From assembly GCA_022478985.1 (NCBI GenBank), contig JAKSZP010013306.1, positions 62,001 through 126,000 of the forward strand: a stretch of 64,000 nucleotides of DNA, read 5' to 3'. The DNA comes from Massospora cicadina. Taxonomy: Eukaryota; Entomophthoromycota; Entomophthoromycetes; Entomophthorales; Entomophthoraceae. Positions 23,895 to 33,731 of this stretch are shown in pieces. The notes beneath the pieces were generated by a model, which saw nothing but the letters and a program-made list of their open reading frames with translations, was not told the origin of the DNA and searched no databases. How positions within the stretch are numbered: position 1 is the stretch's first letter; each line of letters starts with the position of its first letter. The translations under genes were made by a program, and so were the position numbers.

Positions 23895-24360
23895 TATTAA
23901 CATTTGGTGATATTGCTTGGATCCGATATGCTTGTTGCACAGGTGAATCACCATTGAGCAATGGACGGACAATATGAGGATCATCAATACTTAACAAAAA
24001 CTGATATAAAATTGGAGCTATTGTCCAACTGACATTTTTACTATAAATATAAAACGGAGATTATCTCTTCTAACTATTAAAAAACCTCCCCTTCTCATTC
24101 TCCCATTCAACTCTTACCCCCAGTATTCCTAGTCAAATTCAGCCTTCCACCTAGTAATTTCCTATTCGTTACATTTTAGAGGTTTTCATTCTATCTCGAG
24201 GCTTCATCAGAATTCCCTCAATTTGTCAAACTATCAGTACTTTGCTTAACTCACTTCACCTTGACATAATCTACCACTCAATCTTGAGGCTCACCTTGAC
24301 ACATATAACATATTCCACCATATATATGACTTATCGTCCAGTCATATTAATTTCTTGATA
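23895..24360 (-). repeat. 5' LTR of element B
   Basis: 466 bp, from TATTAACATTTGG to TTTCTTGATA on the plus strand (terminal TG/CA mutated). It is uninterrupted and carries the empty-site sequence (CTATCAGTACTTT near 24,230) of the G1 insertion. The right flank continues repeat R. Confidence 0.88.
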
Positions 24361-24740
24361 GGCTCATTAATAGCAGATATTTGAAACCACATAACTGTGT
24401 TATCATTATTTGATCTCATTCCAACCTTCAATAATGATTTCTGATCTATTTAACCCTAAACCTTGACTGTGCCTTACCCTTCTTTATTCCTTAATTTCTT
24501 TCCACCCTCACACATAGTATTCTCCTATCACTCATCACATTTCCTAAATTTTCCTTGGTACTTTAAATAGTACTAAACTTTTTCTTAATAAGAAAAATTT
24601 TACAATACTATATTTATTTTTAGTTAAAGTCCAATTTTATAACATGGAATTATCTTCAGCCCATCAAGAATTGTTAGGAACCTCTGAACTTTCAGAGAAA
24701 GTTAGGTTCAATCTCTGTTGTCTGACTTAGAAACCTCTTA
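24361..24740 (+). repeat. Repeat R, copy 1, right part
   Basis: Resumes the alignment with copy 2 at GATATTTGAAACCAC (24,375) against GATATTGGAAACCAC (28,000). It remains alignable through CTTTCCACCCTCACACAT and CCATCAAGAATT to about GTCTGACTTAG (24,722). Together with 4,883-5,317 it makes one copy of about 0.8 kb. Confidence 0.78.
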
Positions 24741-27563
24741 GTAGCAAATCATTCACCCTCAGCTTGTTGCTAAGAAAGCGCAAAGCTGAGATATGGTGCT
24801 CTTACAAGGGCACTTGAGTCGCCACTTAAAAAACGTTGATCACCCTTAGGACAACATAAGAGATTAAAACAGGATGAATCAGGATAAGAAGGAGCTTCTC
24901 TACCTTGCAGTTATGAGCTGGTCTACTGCTGGGGGTTTGACCAAGTTTAAACCAACCTGAATGTCACAAGTGCTATTGACATGTTATTTTACTGAGGCAA
25001 GCCGACCAGGGGACAGGCATTACCAAAGAAAGAAATGACATGAAACCTGAACAGGGTCAACTCTGTCAAAGAAAGTTTTTCCACCTCTGGATCAGGACTC
25101 AAATTTTTCTGGTTACGTCATGGGTAAGGTTTTCGTGTTATTAGACCTACTAACCGCCAATAGCTTCCTTTGGCTGGCACCCCAATTGATGTGCGAAGGG
25201 CGGGAATCAAACCTGCAACCTTCAGGTTGGTAGCCGTACGCCCTTACTGACTCGCCTTCCACCCCCTGCTATTGACATGTTGAGTTACAGACTAATTAAA
25301 ACAATGAGGAAATTAATGCAAGAAGTGAGATGTGGAATCAGATATATCAATGTGCGATATTGTGAAAAACAGCTTGATATAATTGATGATTTTGTCAAAG
25401 ATACCGCTTAACAAGAACTCAGATATTGATTATGAACTCAAAATGATAAAGTGGCAGAGAAAGTATCTAATATGTTTCATGATGCTAAAAATTGTGATAC
25501 TATATTATAATGCTGGAGCAACTACTGAGAGAGAGCTGCAAATCTACCCACCTATTCAAGAAAAAACCTGGGATAAGCTGCTAAAACTTTTGCTTATCTC
25601 AGCTAAACCAAAAACTTTGCCACTCTCATCATTTTATCCATGAAGATCTCCAAGGAGAACCTAAATTTACTACATCCAATGAATCAAATGTTACCAATGC
25701 CAAAGTCAAGAAAAATAATAAATTTAATTTTGTGATTGAGCCTAATCTCTTGACAAGCTAAATGGAGCAGATGAACTAAGTGATTGTTTCACCGCTTTGT
25801 TTAATGACGCTGAAGCTCACAGCTGCTCAAATGGCCCAAATGAACGAACTGCTTTGGTGCCAAAATTGTTCTCCTTTGATGAGGTTGTTGAAACCCCTTA
25901 AAATTCGCTCAGGCCAGCAAAGCTAGTACCTCTGTGACTGAAGCAAACACCACAAGAAATGAGCAAGTAGAAGAACTGGATTTTGTAAAAGAGCCTGAAA
26001 TAAGAACGAAAGTTCCTCAAAATTAAGCTGCACAAAAAATTTTGAAACCTGCTATTGAAGAAGTCAAGTTTGATTTTTCACTCAAGCCAAAGCAATCTCC
26101 TGGTAAAATCTGGCTAGTTGAACAAGATGCCTCCACACTTACCTTGCTTACCTGTGCTGAAGCTCCTCGCAGTTCTAATTCCATCATTGGAACAGACAAA
26201 TTAAATGCATTGGCGCCCATTTCATTCCTCTGTTCCATTTCTCCTTGATGTTCTGATGATAGAATTATAATAACCAAACTGAATTCCTTGCTTCAATTTT
26301 GTCTCTTTGCACTGATCACCTTTTCTGTTCTGATGATAGAATCAAAACGGCCATCCTAAACACCTCTTTTATCTTTTTGTCTTTCAATGATAACATTTTT
26401 TCACTGTTTCAAAGATCAAATCATAACAGCCAAACTGAATGACTTTCTCTCTCCATTTCCTGGTGCCAACGCTTCTCACTGTTATGTGACAGAACAGCCA
26501 GCTCAAATAACTTAGTGCCCTTATTGTTTCTCAGCACCAAGCTCCTCACTGCTCTGACAACAAAATTAGAGCCTCCAAAACCTATCCTCGCCATTTTCCC
26601 CTTTAAATAATTTATACCAACTTTTTTTATTTTTAACTATTATTTTTAGGTTTAAACGCAAGTAGAAAAGATTCAAGCTTAACTTAATCAGATCAGGATA
26701 GAGTTAACAATTTACCGCCTGATCGCCTTTTTGATTTCTGTGAAGCTGTGCCCAAAATCTCCCGCCCTCACCATTTTGTCAAACTACTAAACTGACGCCT
26801 CTCAATCTAATTTATATCTTCCTGCCAACATTGTAAACTTCATCGTTATATGATATCTGTTGTTGAGATGAACCACCTGGCCAAAGGTTGCCTTTACCAG
26901 TTACTTGTGAACTCACGCTTGAGGTTCTCAAGAAGGACGCTGAGGTTTCTCCCTGAATCAGATTGCTTCTTCCATCCCTAGAACCGCTTTTGGACTCAAC
27001 TGCAGGCTCAGTTGAAGATATCCATAAAGCTGCTTTATGCAGCTTTTTTGCCAGTTTCACAATTACCCCTATCTACTTCACACTTGCTTCTGTCTGCCAG
27101 AAATGTCTGAGTACTTCCTACTTTTCTCAGCCTCTTATCTACATCAATTCCCAAGCTGGTGCTAATGTTTATCTTGATATGAACGTGTAACGCTTTGAGA
27201 TTTACAACGCTGAACTCTATCTGAACTAAACCTACATTGACTACCTTTTATAACTCTCAGCTCTTCAATATTAACGCTGAAACTAAAGTTGTCATTCCTA
27301 AGCTGAGTGAATGAACAAAACCTTGGAACCCCACCTCCTTAAAGTCAAATTTTTAAGTAATTAAAATTTATAAGATACTTTTTCCTACTAATGACTGCCT
27401 AAATATTATGAGACTGAACCCAACTCTTTCTTGCTGATTCAACAACCAACCCAACTACCTTGGTTTATCACATCCAAACCAACTCTGGTAGTTTGTGACC
27501 TTAACAAGGCTGTCTGACCCTGGCTAAATCATTGTCACCCTCAGTCAAGACTTGGATGGGCGA
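24741..27563. other. Interior between the two R copies; candidate non-autonomous element body
   Basis: If R is an LTR pair, this 2.8 kb is the internal region. It contains an inserted SINE-B (24,986-25,266) and short plus-strand open stretches, e.g. 25,383-25,643 (WQRKYLICFMMLK, EKTWDKLLKLLL) and 26,042-26,248. None resembles gag, protease, RT or integrase as far as I can see. Lysine- and glutamate-rich codons between 25,700 and 26,150 hint at an old protein gene. No function is assigned. Confidence 0.45.
24986..25266 (-). mobile_element. SINE-B, a second tRNA-derived SINE family
   Basis: 281 bp, inverted, flanked by an exact 15-bp duplication TGCTATTGACATGTT at 24,971-24,985 and 25,267-25,281. 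On the minus strand the head reads GGCGAGTCAGTAAGG (A-box-like, 25,242-25,256), then an anticodon-arm-like stretch, then GGTTTGATTCC (B box, 25,203-25,213). It resembles a tRNA more closely than SINE-A does. The 3' end, at the left, reads CCCCTGGTCGGC then TTGCCTCAGTAAAATAA, similar to the ends of SINE-A and of the LINE. The body is unrelated to SINE-A. Confidence 0.9.
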
Positions 27564-28345
27564 TGTTGGACTTAGCCTCAATTTAGATAAAGCTTCAACT
27601 TTATGGTTATGATTTATCTATTACTTAGACTGATGTTGGCTTTTCTACTATTAATATTGACATCAGTTCATAATTACTAAATATTTAATTAGAGTTAAGT
27701 TCCAATATCATTATTATCTATATAATGATGTTTATTGGGATAATGCCTGATATCACTAATACTTCATATTATCAAGCATTAAGTCAATTTTTATAATAAC
27801 GCCAAGTTTATGACATAACAAATGATTAATAACTTACCCCATTAGTGCTCCACTGGCCAACGAGATAGCAAATAATGCCCAAGCCAAGTTTTTACATCCT
27901 GGAATTAGGCCTATTATGTATTCAGTGTTAACCTCCTTTATTCACCCTGTTATCCACCTTATGCAAATATTATGCCTCATTACCTATTGGATACTTATAG
28001 CAGATATTGGAAACCACTTAACTGTGTTACCATTATTTGATTTCAGTCCAGCCTTCAATAATGATTCCTGATCTACTCCAACTCTAAACCTGTACTGTGT
28101 CATCACCTGCATTCCTGAATCTTTTTCCACCCTCACACATGGTATTCACATAACTCATACATTCCTGATTTTCCCTTGCTACTTTAAAGAGTACTAACCT
28201 TTTTTAATAAAATACTTCTTACAATCTTATATTTATTTTTAATTCAAGTATAATTTTCTAGGACGGAAATATTTCCAGTCCATCAAGAATTACTAAAAAC
28301 CTCTGAACCTCTAGAGAAGGTTATGATTCAGCCACTGGTGTCTGA
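27564..28345 (+). repeat. Repeat R, copy 2
   Basis: Uninterrupted second copy of R, beginning TGTTGGACTTAGCC and ending near GTGTCTGACCTAG. It aligns with copy 1 over its whole length with scattered differences and small indels. As a direct repeat on the same strand it fits the downstream LTR of an element spanning 4,883-28,345 after the nested insertions are subtracted. Confidence 0.78.
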
Positions 28346-28549
28346 CCTAGTATAAACTTTTGAGCTTAGATTACTCAAAACCTCCTGTAGTGAGTAACAA
28401 CTGTAAACTTTCAAGTCTATTGTACATGTTTTGATGTGTGAGTAAATATATTTCTTTCTTATTTGAAAGGGTTGGTAATAACATGAAGGCTATCACCTTA
28501 GTTGAATCTTCACAACCAAATTGAGTGTTGTCTCCTATGCTAGACTGGT

Positions 28550-30050
28550 ACTAATGTCAGGATAGCGGCAAGTAAAGTTTATACCAGCCTGCTAGTCTGG
28601 ATGAAAAACCACCCAAATGACAAGCCCAAATGCCAGAGGCGCTGCTGCTTGTATGACAAAAAATTGTGCTGTGATAAATTTTCACCTGCGAGTGCCAATA
28701 GTCTGTAATATAAATAAACAACCTGGCAACAAACCAGGATGATATGACCCCAGGGCCCGTGGGTTTAGGTGCTGGAAAAACGAGATTGGAATGAGAGGCT
28801 TGAATTTTGTCATAGGAAAAAAATTGAATTTGGGATGCGTAAATTTTATTAAGTTTAAAATTAAAAAATCAACTGTCAATTTTTTAGTTTGTTAAAAAAT
28901 CCTTAAATAGACAATTGGTTTGGGGAATAGCTTAGAAAAGTTCAGGACCAAGACCTCAAGCTCCTTCTACGCCAGCAAAATTTGAGCGATGGGACAGAAC
29001 ATATTATCTTAAATCAACTTCAAATTGTTGGTGGCAGGCTGTGTCACTGTTGATTTGTCCATGGATGCCCAAATCACCAATTTCTTCAGTTTTGACAGCT
29101 AGAGCGACGGTGTCTTGCCTGACGGGCATTGGAAACCTTTCAAGGCCACCCCACATAGGGACGGTCCCATGAGGTTCAGAACAGGTTTGAAATGGCTAAC
29201 CCACCTGCACCCAGTTGCTCTGGCATCCATTGGGCAAACGAGATATTTTGGATGAGGGTTTTGATACTGCCAGGGAGGGTTTCAAATTAGCGTCAGCATT
29301 TCCCAATGGTCTGATGCCATTGACAAATTCTTCTGACAATTTAACCTAAGGTGCATTCTTCATAACAGATACACGCCTGTTGGACTTTTTTCCCAATGTT
29401 TTTGGGGTGGATTTTGAACCTGTGACAACATTTCCCAATAGCCTGATGCCATTGGAGAGTTTTTTCGAGGATTTAACACTAGGTTCTTTGGTTACCAAAA
29501 ATTTGTGCCCATTAGCTTTGTTACCAAGGTTTTGGGGCTCTTAGGCCTTGATGCCAAAGGCTTACTGCCATCAACTTCATTTGCACTTTTTCCCCATGTG
29601 GATGCCAACTCCCCAAAATTCAGCACAAATTCCCTGTATTTGCTGTACTAATTTGGCTTAAGTCAATATCAGGACAGTTGGCGGGGTCCTTAAAGGGCAA
29701 GCTGTCACCCAACGTTTGTCCACCATGTGGTCAAGGTCATCCTGGGAGACAAGAGGAACAGCTTGCCTTCTTGGCCCCTTTTTCAATGGAAATGGGAATG
29801 CCACCCAGTCCAAGTGGAGGGGATGCTCCCCAGGCTTACAACTAATGCTCAATCTTCTATCCTTGAAGGTACTTTTGGAAAGCAAGGGAACTTCTCCCTC
29901 TGACTCTTCCTCTTGATAAAACTTAACCAATTATCAGCTTCAGTGATTCTCTTTCCCTTCAAAATCATGATCCTGTGGAGTAGCTGAGAAAAGCTTGAAC
30001 AAGGGAATTTTTCCTTCAACTCTAATCCAAAGAATGGCAAATAACAATAT
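28550..30050 (-). repeat. Unknown coding repeat U, copy 1
   Basis: A degraded minus-strand repeat also present at about 56,420-58,140. The best-preserved piece is an open stretch at 29,930-29,658 with PLHLDWVAFPFPLKKG, RRQAVPLVSQDDLDHMVD and KRWVTACPL. The other copy gives PLHLDHVAFPSKK, APLIFQGDLTHVVDERW at about 58,055-57,930. A second conserved piece is PEQLGAGGLAISNLF near 29,245-29,200. Conservation at protein level in both copies suggests a mobile-element protein. I do not recognise the family. Confidence 0.55.
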
Positions 30051-30900
30051 ATAAGAAAGAAATTTTTATCTCTTCCACTCTAATCTCAAGTTTATACAAT
30101 ATAAAAAGCTATCTAGATGTTTATTCCAAGTAAACTACTTGCTACTGAGTTATTTAATGTAAAATGAGCGAATTTATGGGGGATTCTGGCGCATAATGCT
30201 TCTGTTAGCACCCTGATAGGAAATGGCAACCGTCACTAATGGATTAACCCTCTGGAGTCATCCCAAATGATGATCTTCCTCATATGTCTAGATGTATTTT
30301 TTCTGCTGACTAAAATGCAACCCCTTCTGGATTAAATCAAAGAATGTTTCCTAACGCCTTCACTCAACCCAGCAGATTATCCTCCTCAGGCCAGCAACCT
30401 GCTTAGGTAATGGGACCTTTTACCCATTAACAACAGGTCATGTTACTTTAAAAAGTTAACTTTCTAGTTTCTATAAAAAGTGTTGTCAATGCCCACCATT
30501 TAATGATATCCCTTAATCAATTTTCAACAAGCTTCAAATTACTCATACAATATAATTATTATCAACAATTAAATTTCTTATTATTTGTCAAGGATCTTTT
30601 ATGACAAAACATTAATAATCTTTAATATTGATTATCAATAGATTAGTTAATATTTGTTTAGGAATTTCACCAAACAATATTTATAAAAAACGATACCTTT
30701 CACATTCACTAAAGAGTTTTGTTCCCAGTGGATAAAGCAGATATATAATCTAGTGAAGCTGTATTGAGTGGGCATACCAAAAAATGACACCTAAGCACCT
30801 CTTATTATACAATCATTCACCCTTGAATTTTTGCTAAGAGAGTGAAAATCCAAGAATCCGGATATTCCAGACTTTGCATTAATCTACAAAACTATGCCTA
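30050..30900. repeat. Repeat S, diverged second copy (approximate)
   Basis: Contains ACCTGCTTAGGTAATGGGAC at 30,400-30,420 and several flanking similarities to 20,450-20,770. Further right, ATCATTCACCCT with TTGCTAAGA (30,812-30,838) resembles 24,758-24,776 beyond repeat R copy 1. The limits are soft. No coding potential seen. Confidence 0.45.
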
Positions 30901-31549
30901 GGTTGAGTAAAGAAAAACTAAGGCTGAAAATTTGATGGACAAAATTCAGTCAGTTCCTAAATGATCCTCACTTTTAGAATCTATAAATGTGGCATACAAA
31001 TTATGGACATTATCTCATGTTGTTTTCATGAACTATCTGGGCAACCACAAATCTTAAAGCTATGAAGAACTAGTCAACAGTATGCTCAACAAATTCAGCG
31101 ACCTTGAGTGCAATATGGGCATATTCATCTCTTACACTGCCACTTGGACTGTCTCCACAAATATCTAGACAATATTATTGAACACCTTGGTGAGTTATTT
31201 TAATGGGGTATATAGTATGGAGGACTGCTATGGAGGAAGATGAGGATATATATGATTGCAGTTCACTATTGTAACTTGAAAAGGGACTATTCAAACAAAG
31301 TTCATTCAATGATGTCCCAAAATAGAGCTTTATGGAGTGTAAAATAACTTTTTCCTCATCTCTTTATATTTTTTAAATATTGATTGTTATTTTAGCTACT
31401 ATAGATTACTATGGTGCTAAGGGGTTTTTGAAACAGAAAATTTATTTTGACATTGATTGTTTTTAGTCGCTGTATGATACTATGCTGATATAGGATTTTT
31501 TGAGTCAATCAATTAAAATTTGAATTAAGATGGGATTTTTAAAACTTCA
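30901..31549. other. AT-rich stretch, no gene seen
   Basis: No recognisable element; short chance ORFs only. Confidence 0.5.
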
Positions 31550-31800
31550 CCTATACCTTAGCCAATAGAAATGGAATGACAAATCACATCACTGCATTCT
31601 TTTACAGACAGGTGCTAATAGGCCAAACTCAAAGTCAAATTAAAAATCCATTTTATCAGATACAAGCAATATTTGCTGAAAAGGCTCCACCACCAAAACA
31701 TAGGTCAGGCTGTGAGATTAATAAACTTAAAAACTTGGCCACCTACCTACCACTATAGTAATCTAAGTGTTTAAAAAAGATAAATTGCTGTAATATAATT
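31550..31800 (+). repeat. Short dispersed repeat V, copy 1
   Basis: About 200-250 bp shared with 49,640-49,890. Common blocks are TCTTTTACAGACAGGTGC, CAAAGTCAAATT, GGCTGTGAGATT and CTTAAAAACTTGGCCAC. No tRNA-like boxes, terminal inverted repeats or coding capacity are evident, so the class is unknown (SINE, MITE or the remnant of a larger element). Confidence 0.7.
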
Positions 31801-31980
31801 GAGGCGAAGTGAAGTGAAGCCCCTCTATCCGCCACTTTGCACTATTTGTCATATAAGCTCCAAATTTACTTATCCAAACTCCACCAAAATTTACATGTAC
31901 ATTCTGTACATATTCAAGGGTGCATAGTTTTCATTTTTGTGAAGATTAGTCAATTCTAAGCTAAGATATCTGCATTTTTG

Positions 31981-32029
31981 AGAGGCATGGCGGCTCCCCC
32001 TTTTGGGTTGGGCATCACTAGTGCTAAAA
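31981..32029 (+). mobile_element. 49-bp micro-insertion with 18-bp target duplication
   Basis: The sequence AAGATATCTGCATTTTTG occurs at 31,963-31,980 and again at 32,030-32,047. The 49 bp between begin AGAGGCATGGCGG and end CACTAGTGCTAAAA followed by A. A long exact duplication plus an A-rich 3' end are signs of target-primed insertion of a very short RNA-derived cDNA. The same ending, CTAGTRCTAAAAAA, is found at about 43,930, 51,205 and 55,395. Confidence 0.85.
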
Positions 32030-32461
32030 AAGATATCTGCATTTTTGTAAAGATTAAGACTTTCTAGGTTAAATAATTATTTAATTTTACTAATTTTAAA
32101 CTCTTTAAAATGATAGTGTATTGAGACAAAAATACTTATTTAATTACCATTAAACTTTATATTTACATTCTGTTCATATTCTGTATTACACATTTTAATT
32201 TTGGAAACATTAGTGAGCCAAAGTTAGTAATATTAATTTAATTCCACTAATTTTTCTCTATCGTTGCAAACACTTTTGCAACGTATTCAATTCAAGTCTA
32301 GGTAAGTTTGATAATCCCATCAAGGAGATTAATGTGCACCCTATGTCAGGTAGCAGTTGGGCGAGAAAAGTAAAGGGCACAGGTGCAGGCCCCACATCAA
32401 CCAAGTTTTATAAATGCTCCAGCAAACCTGGTGGCATAGATAAAATTAAAAGTAAAAACCA

Positions 32462-33680
32462 GTGATTACCATTTCCCCAGAAATTTTGGCCTGGCAAGCA
32501 CGATGCAACCAGTTCATCAATATGCTACACTCCCAACCACTATTATTGGTGGAACACAGGGTGCATGTCTTCCTGGATATACAACAAACGGCACTTTGGG
32601 AGGAGTTTTGTGGAGATGTACACACACATTTCCCAAATGCAGTGTATGTCGCACCTCACTTTATGCCTCATAGTTGGCTGGATTTTGGATTCAAAAATAA
32701 AAATGCGGCAGATGAAGCTGCAAAAGTGTGAGTGGTGGACCTCCCAGATGGTCAACGGGTATTCAAAATGAAGTGCACTCGCTGGACTAAATCAAACCAA
32801 AATTTTCGTGACTTTTGACTTCCTACCTACTACAGTTAAGCGCACTGTACTGGAGCACCACCTGAAGGCTGAGCTCTCCAAATATGGGGAAATCCAATCC
32901 TTCAAAATGCAGCACTTTATGCTCATGCTGGACCTGTGCACGGGCAAAGTAATTACTGTTCTCACCCCATCTGCGGGGATAGCAGAAGAATTGACCCAAA
33001 TCCTTCACACCACTTTTGTGGAAATTAATGGGCAAGACTCACACTCATTATGAGTCATCGTGAATAGCGCGCCTCCTATCTGCACTTTCTGTCATGCTTT
33101 TGGACACAAGTCCCATAACTGCACCACCAAGGAGGGCATTACTAAAACCAAAATAATACTGGAAGCATTGTGTGGTGCAGACGCCCACTATGAACTGGCA
33201 GTAGATACTGACTTTGCCTTCCCGTGGGGCGCGCCTGGGTGCTACATTCAAGTGAAACTTGTGTCCCCGCAGGAGCATAAGAAGGCCAAGCAGGCCCACA
33301 AAGCAGTTGCCAAGACTGCGTCCATGATCCCACCCACCCAGCTCCAGGAGGACATCAAGTCATTTGCTGCGGAAGTGGCTTGTGAATCCTACCACCAATC
33401 AGATTGGGCCACCCAAGCTGAAGACCTGATGGGTGAGTCAGTTTCACCCAACCAATGCTACCAAGCATTGATTGTACTCAAGTCGCTCACCAATAATCCT
33501 TCTGAAATTCCATCATCATGCGATGGTGCACCGCAGGTGCACATAACGCCAAAAATTTATCCCACAGTGGGGAAAAAGCAGAAAGCAAAAGCCAACGCAA
33601 ACCCCACAGCTAAAGCTTCCCATACTGAACCATACTCCATAGCACAGAATACCCATGCTGCCATCCAGCGTCATGCTTAA
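32462..33680 (+). pseudogene. LINE ORF1 pseudogene (nucleic-acid-binding, CCHC)
   Basis: ORF1-like protein in two or three frames: 32,462-32,731 (ISPEILAWQARCNQF), 32,808-33,053 (FDFLPTTVKRTVLEHHLKAE, spacing reminiscent of an RRM-like fold, which is inference) and 33,060-33,680. The last begins with a zinc knuckle CTFCHAFGHKSHNC at 33,081-33,122 (C-x2-C-x4-H-x4-C) and a lysine-rich tail. Such proteins bind the element RNA. The true initiation codon is uncertain: the first open stretch starts at a GTG and is preceded by an in-frame stop, with possible ORF1 codons (SSWARKVKG) upstream at about 32,350 in the same phase. Confidence 0.75.
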
Positions 33681-33731
33681 AAAGAGAAGGCTGAAGGGCA
33701 TGGGTGCCCTTCCCATCACACCTAAGGTGCG

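Larger units (their letters stand above)
5318..24360 (-). mobile_element. Composite minus-strand Ty3/gypsy element (element B plus nested remains)
   Basis: A minus-strand gypsy insertion within repeat R. Its two outer LTRs (5,318-5,663 joined to 11,767-11,893, and 23,895-24,360) are close relatives. The 3' LTR on the left has been split by element G1. Internally there are two successive gag-pol blocks, 11,894-16,938 and 17,430-23,894, separated by an unrelated-family LTR at 16,939-17,429. The second block lacks the integrase end, which the first block supplies. The pattern fits a second gypsy inserted in the pol gene and a later recombination that removed the inner 3' LTR. Expected 5-bp duplications at the outer edge are only weakly preserved, suggesting age. 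Confidence 0.8.

Noticed and set aside
4883..24740. RIP (repeat-induced point mutation) as the cause of the many stops
   Set aside because: The changes I could read in context are at CpG (CGA to TGA, CGAT to CAAT) rather than CpA, which fits methylation decay better. A full dinucleotide count is needed to exclude RIP.
25383..25643. 86-codon ORF as a gene
   Set aside because: No motif, no homologue in the window, no codon or context support; it lies in the undefined interior between repeat R copies.
32565..32771. Overlapping ORFs opposite or out of frame with LINE and gypsy domains
   Set aside because: They shadow the motif-bearing frames and show no conserved residues of their own.
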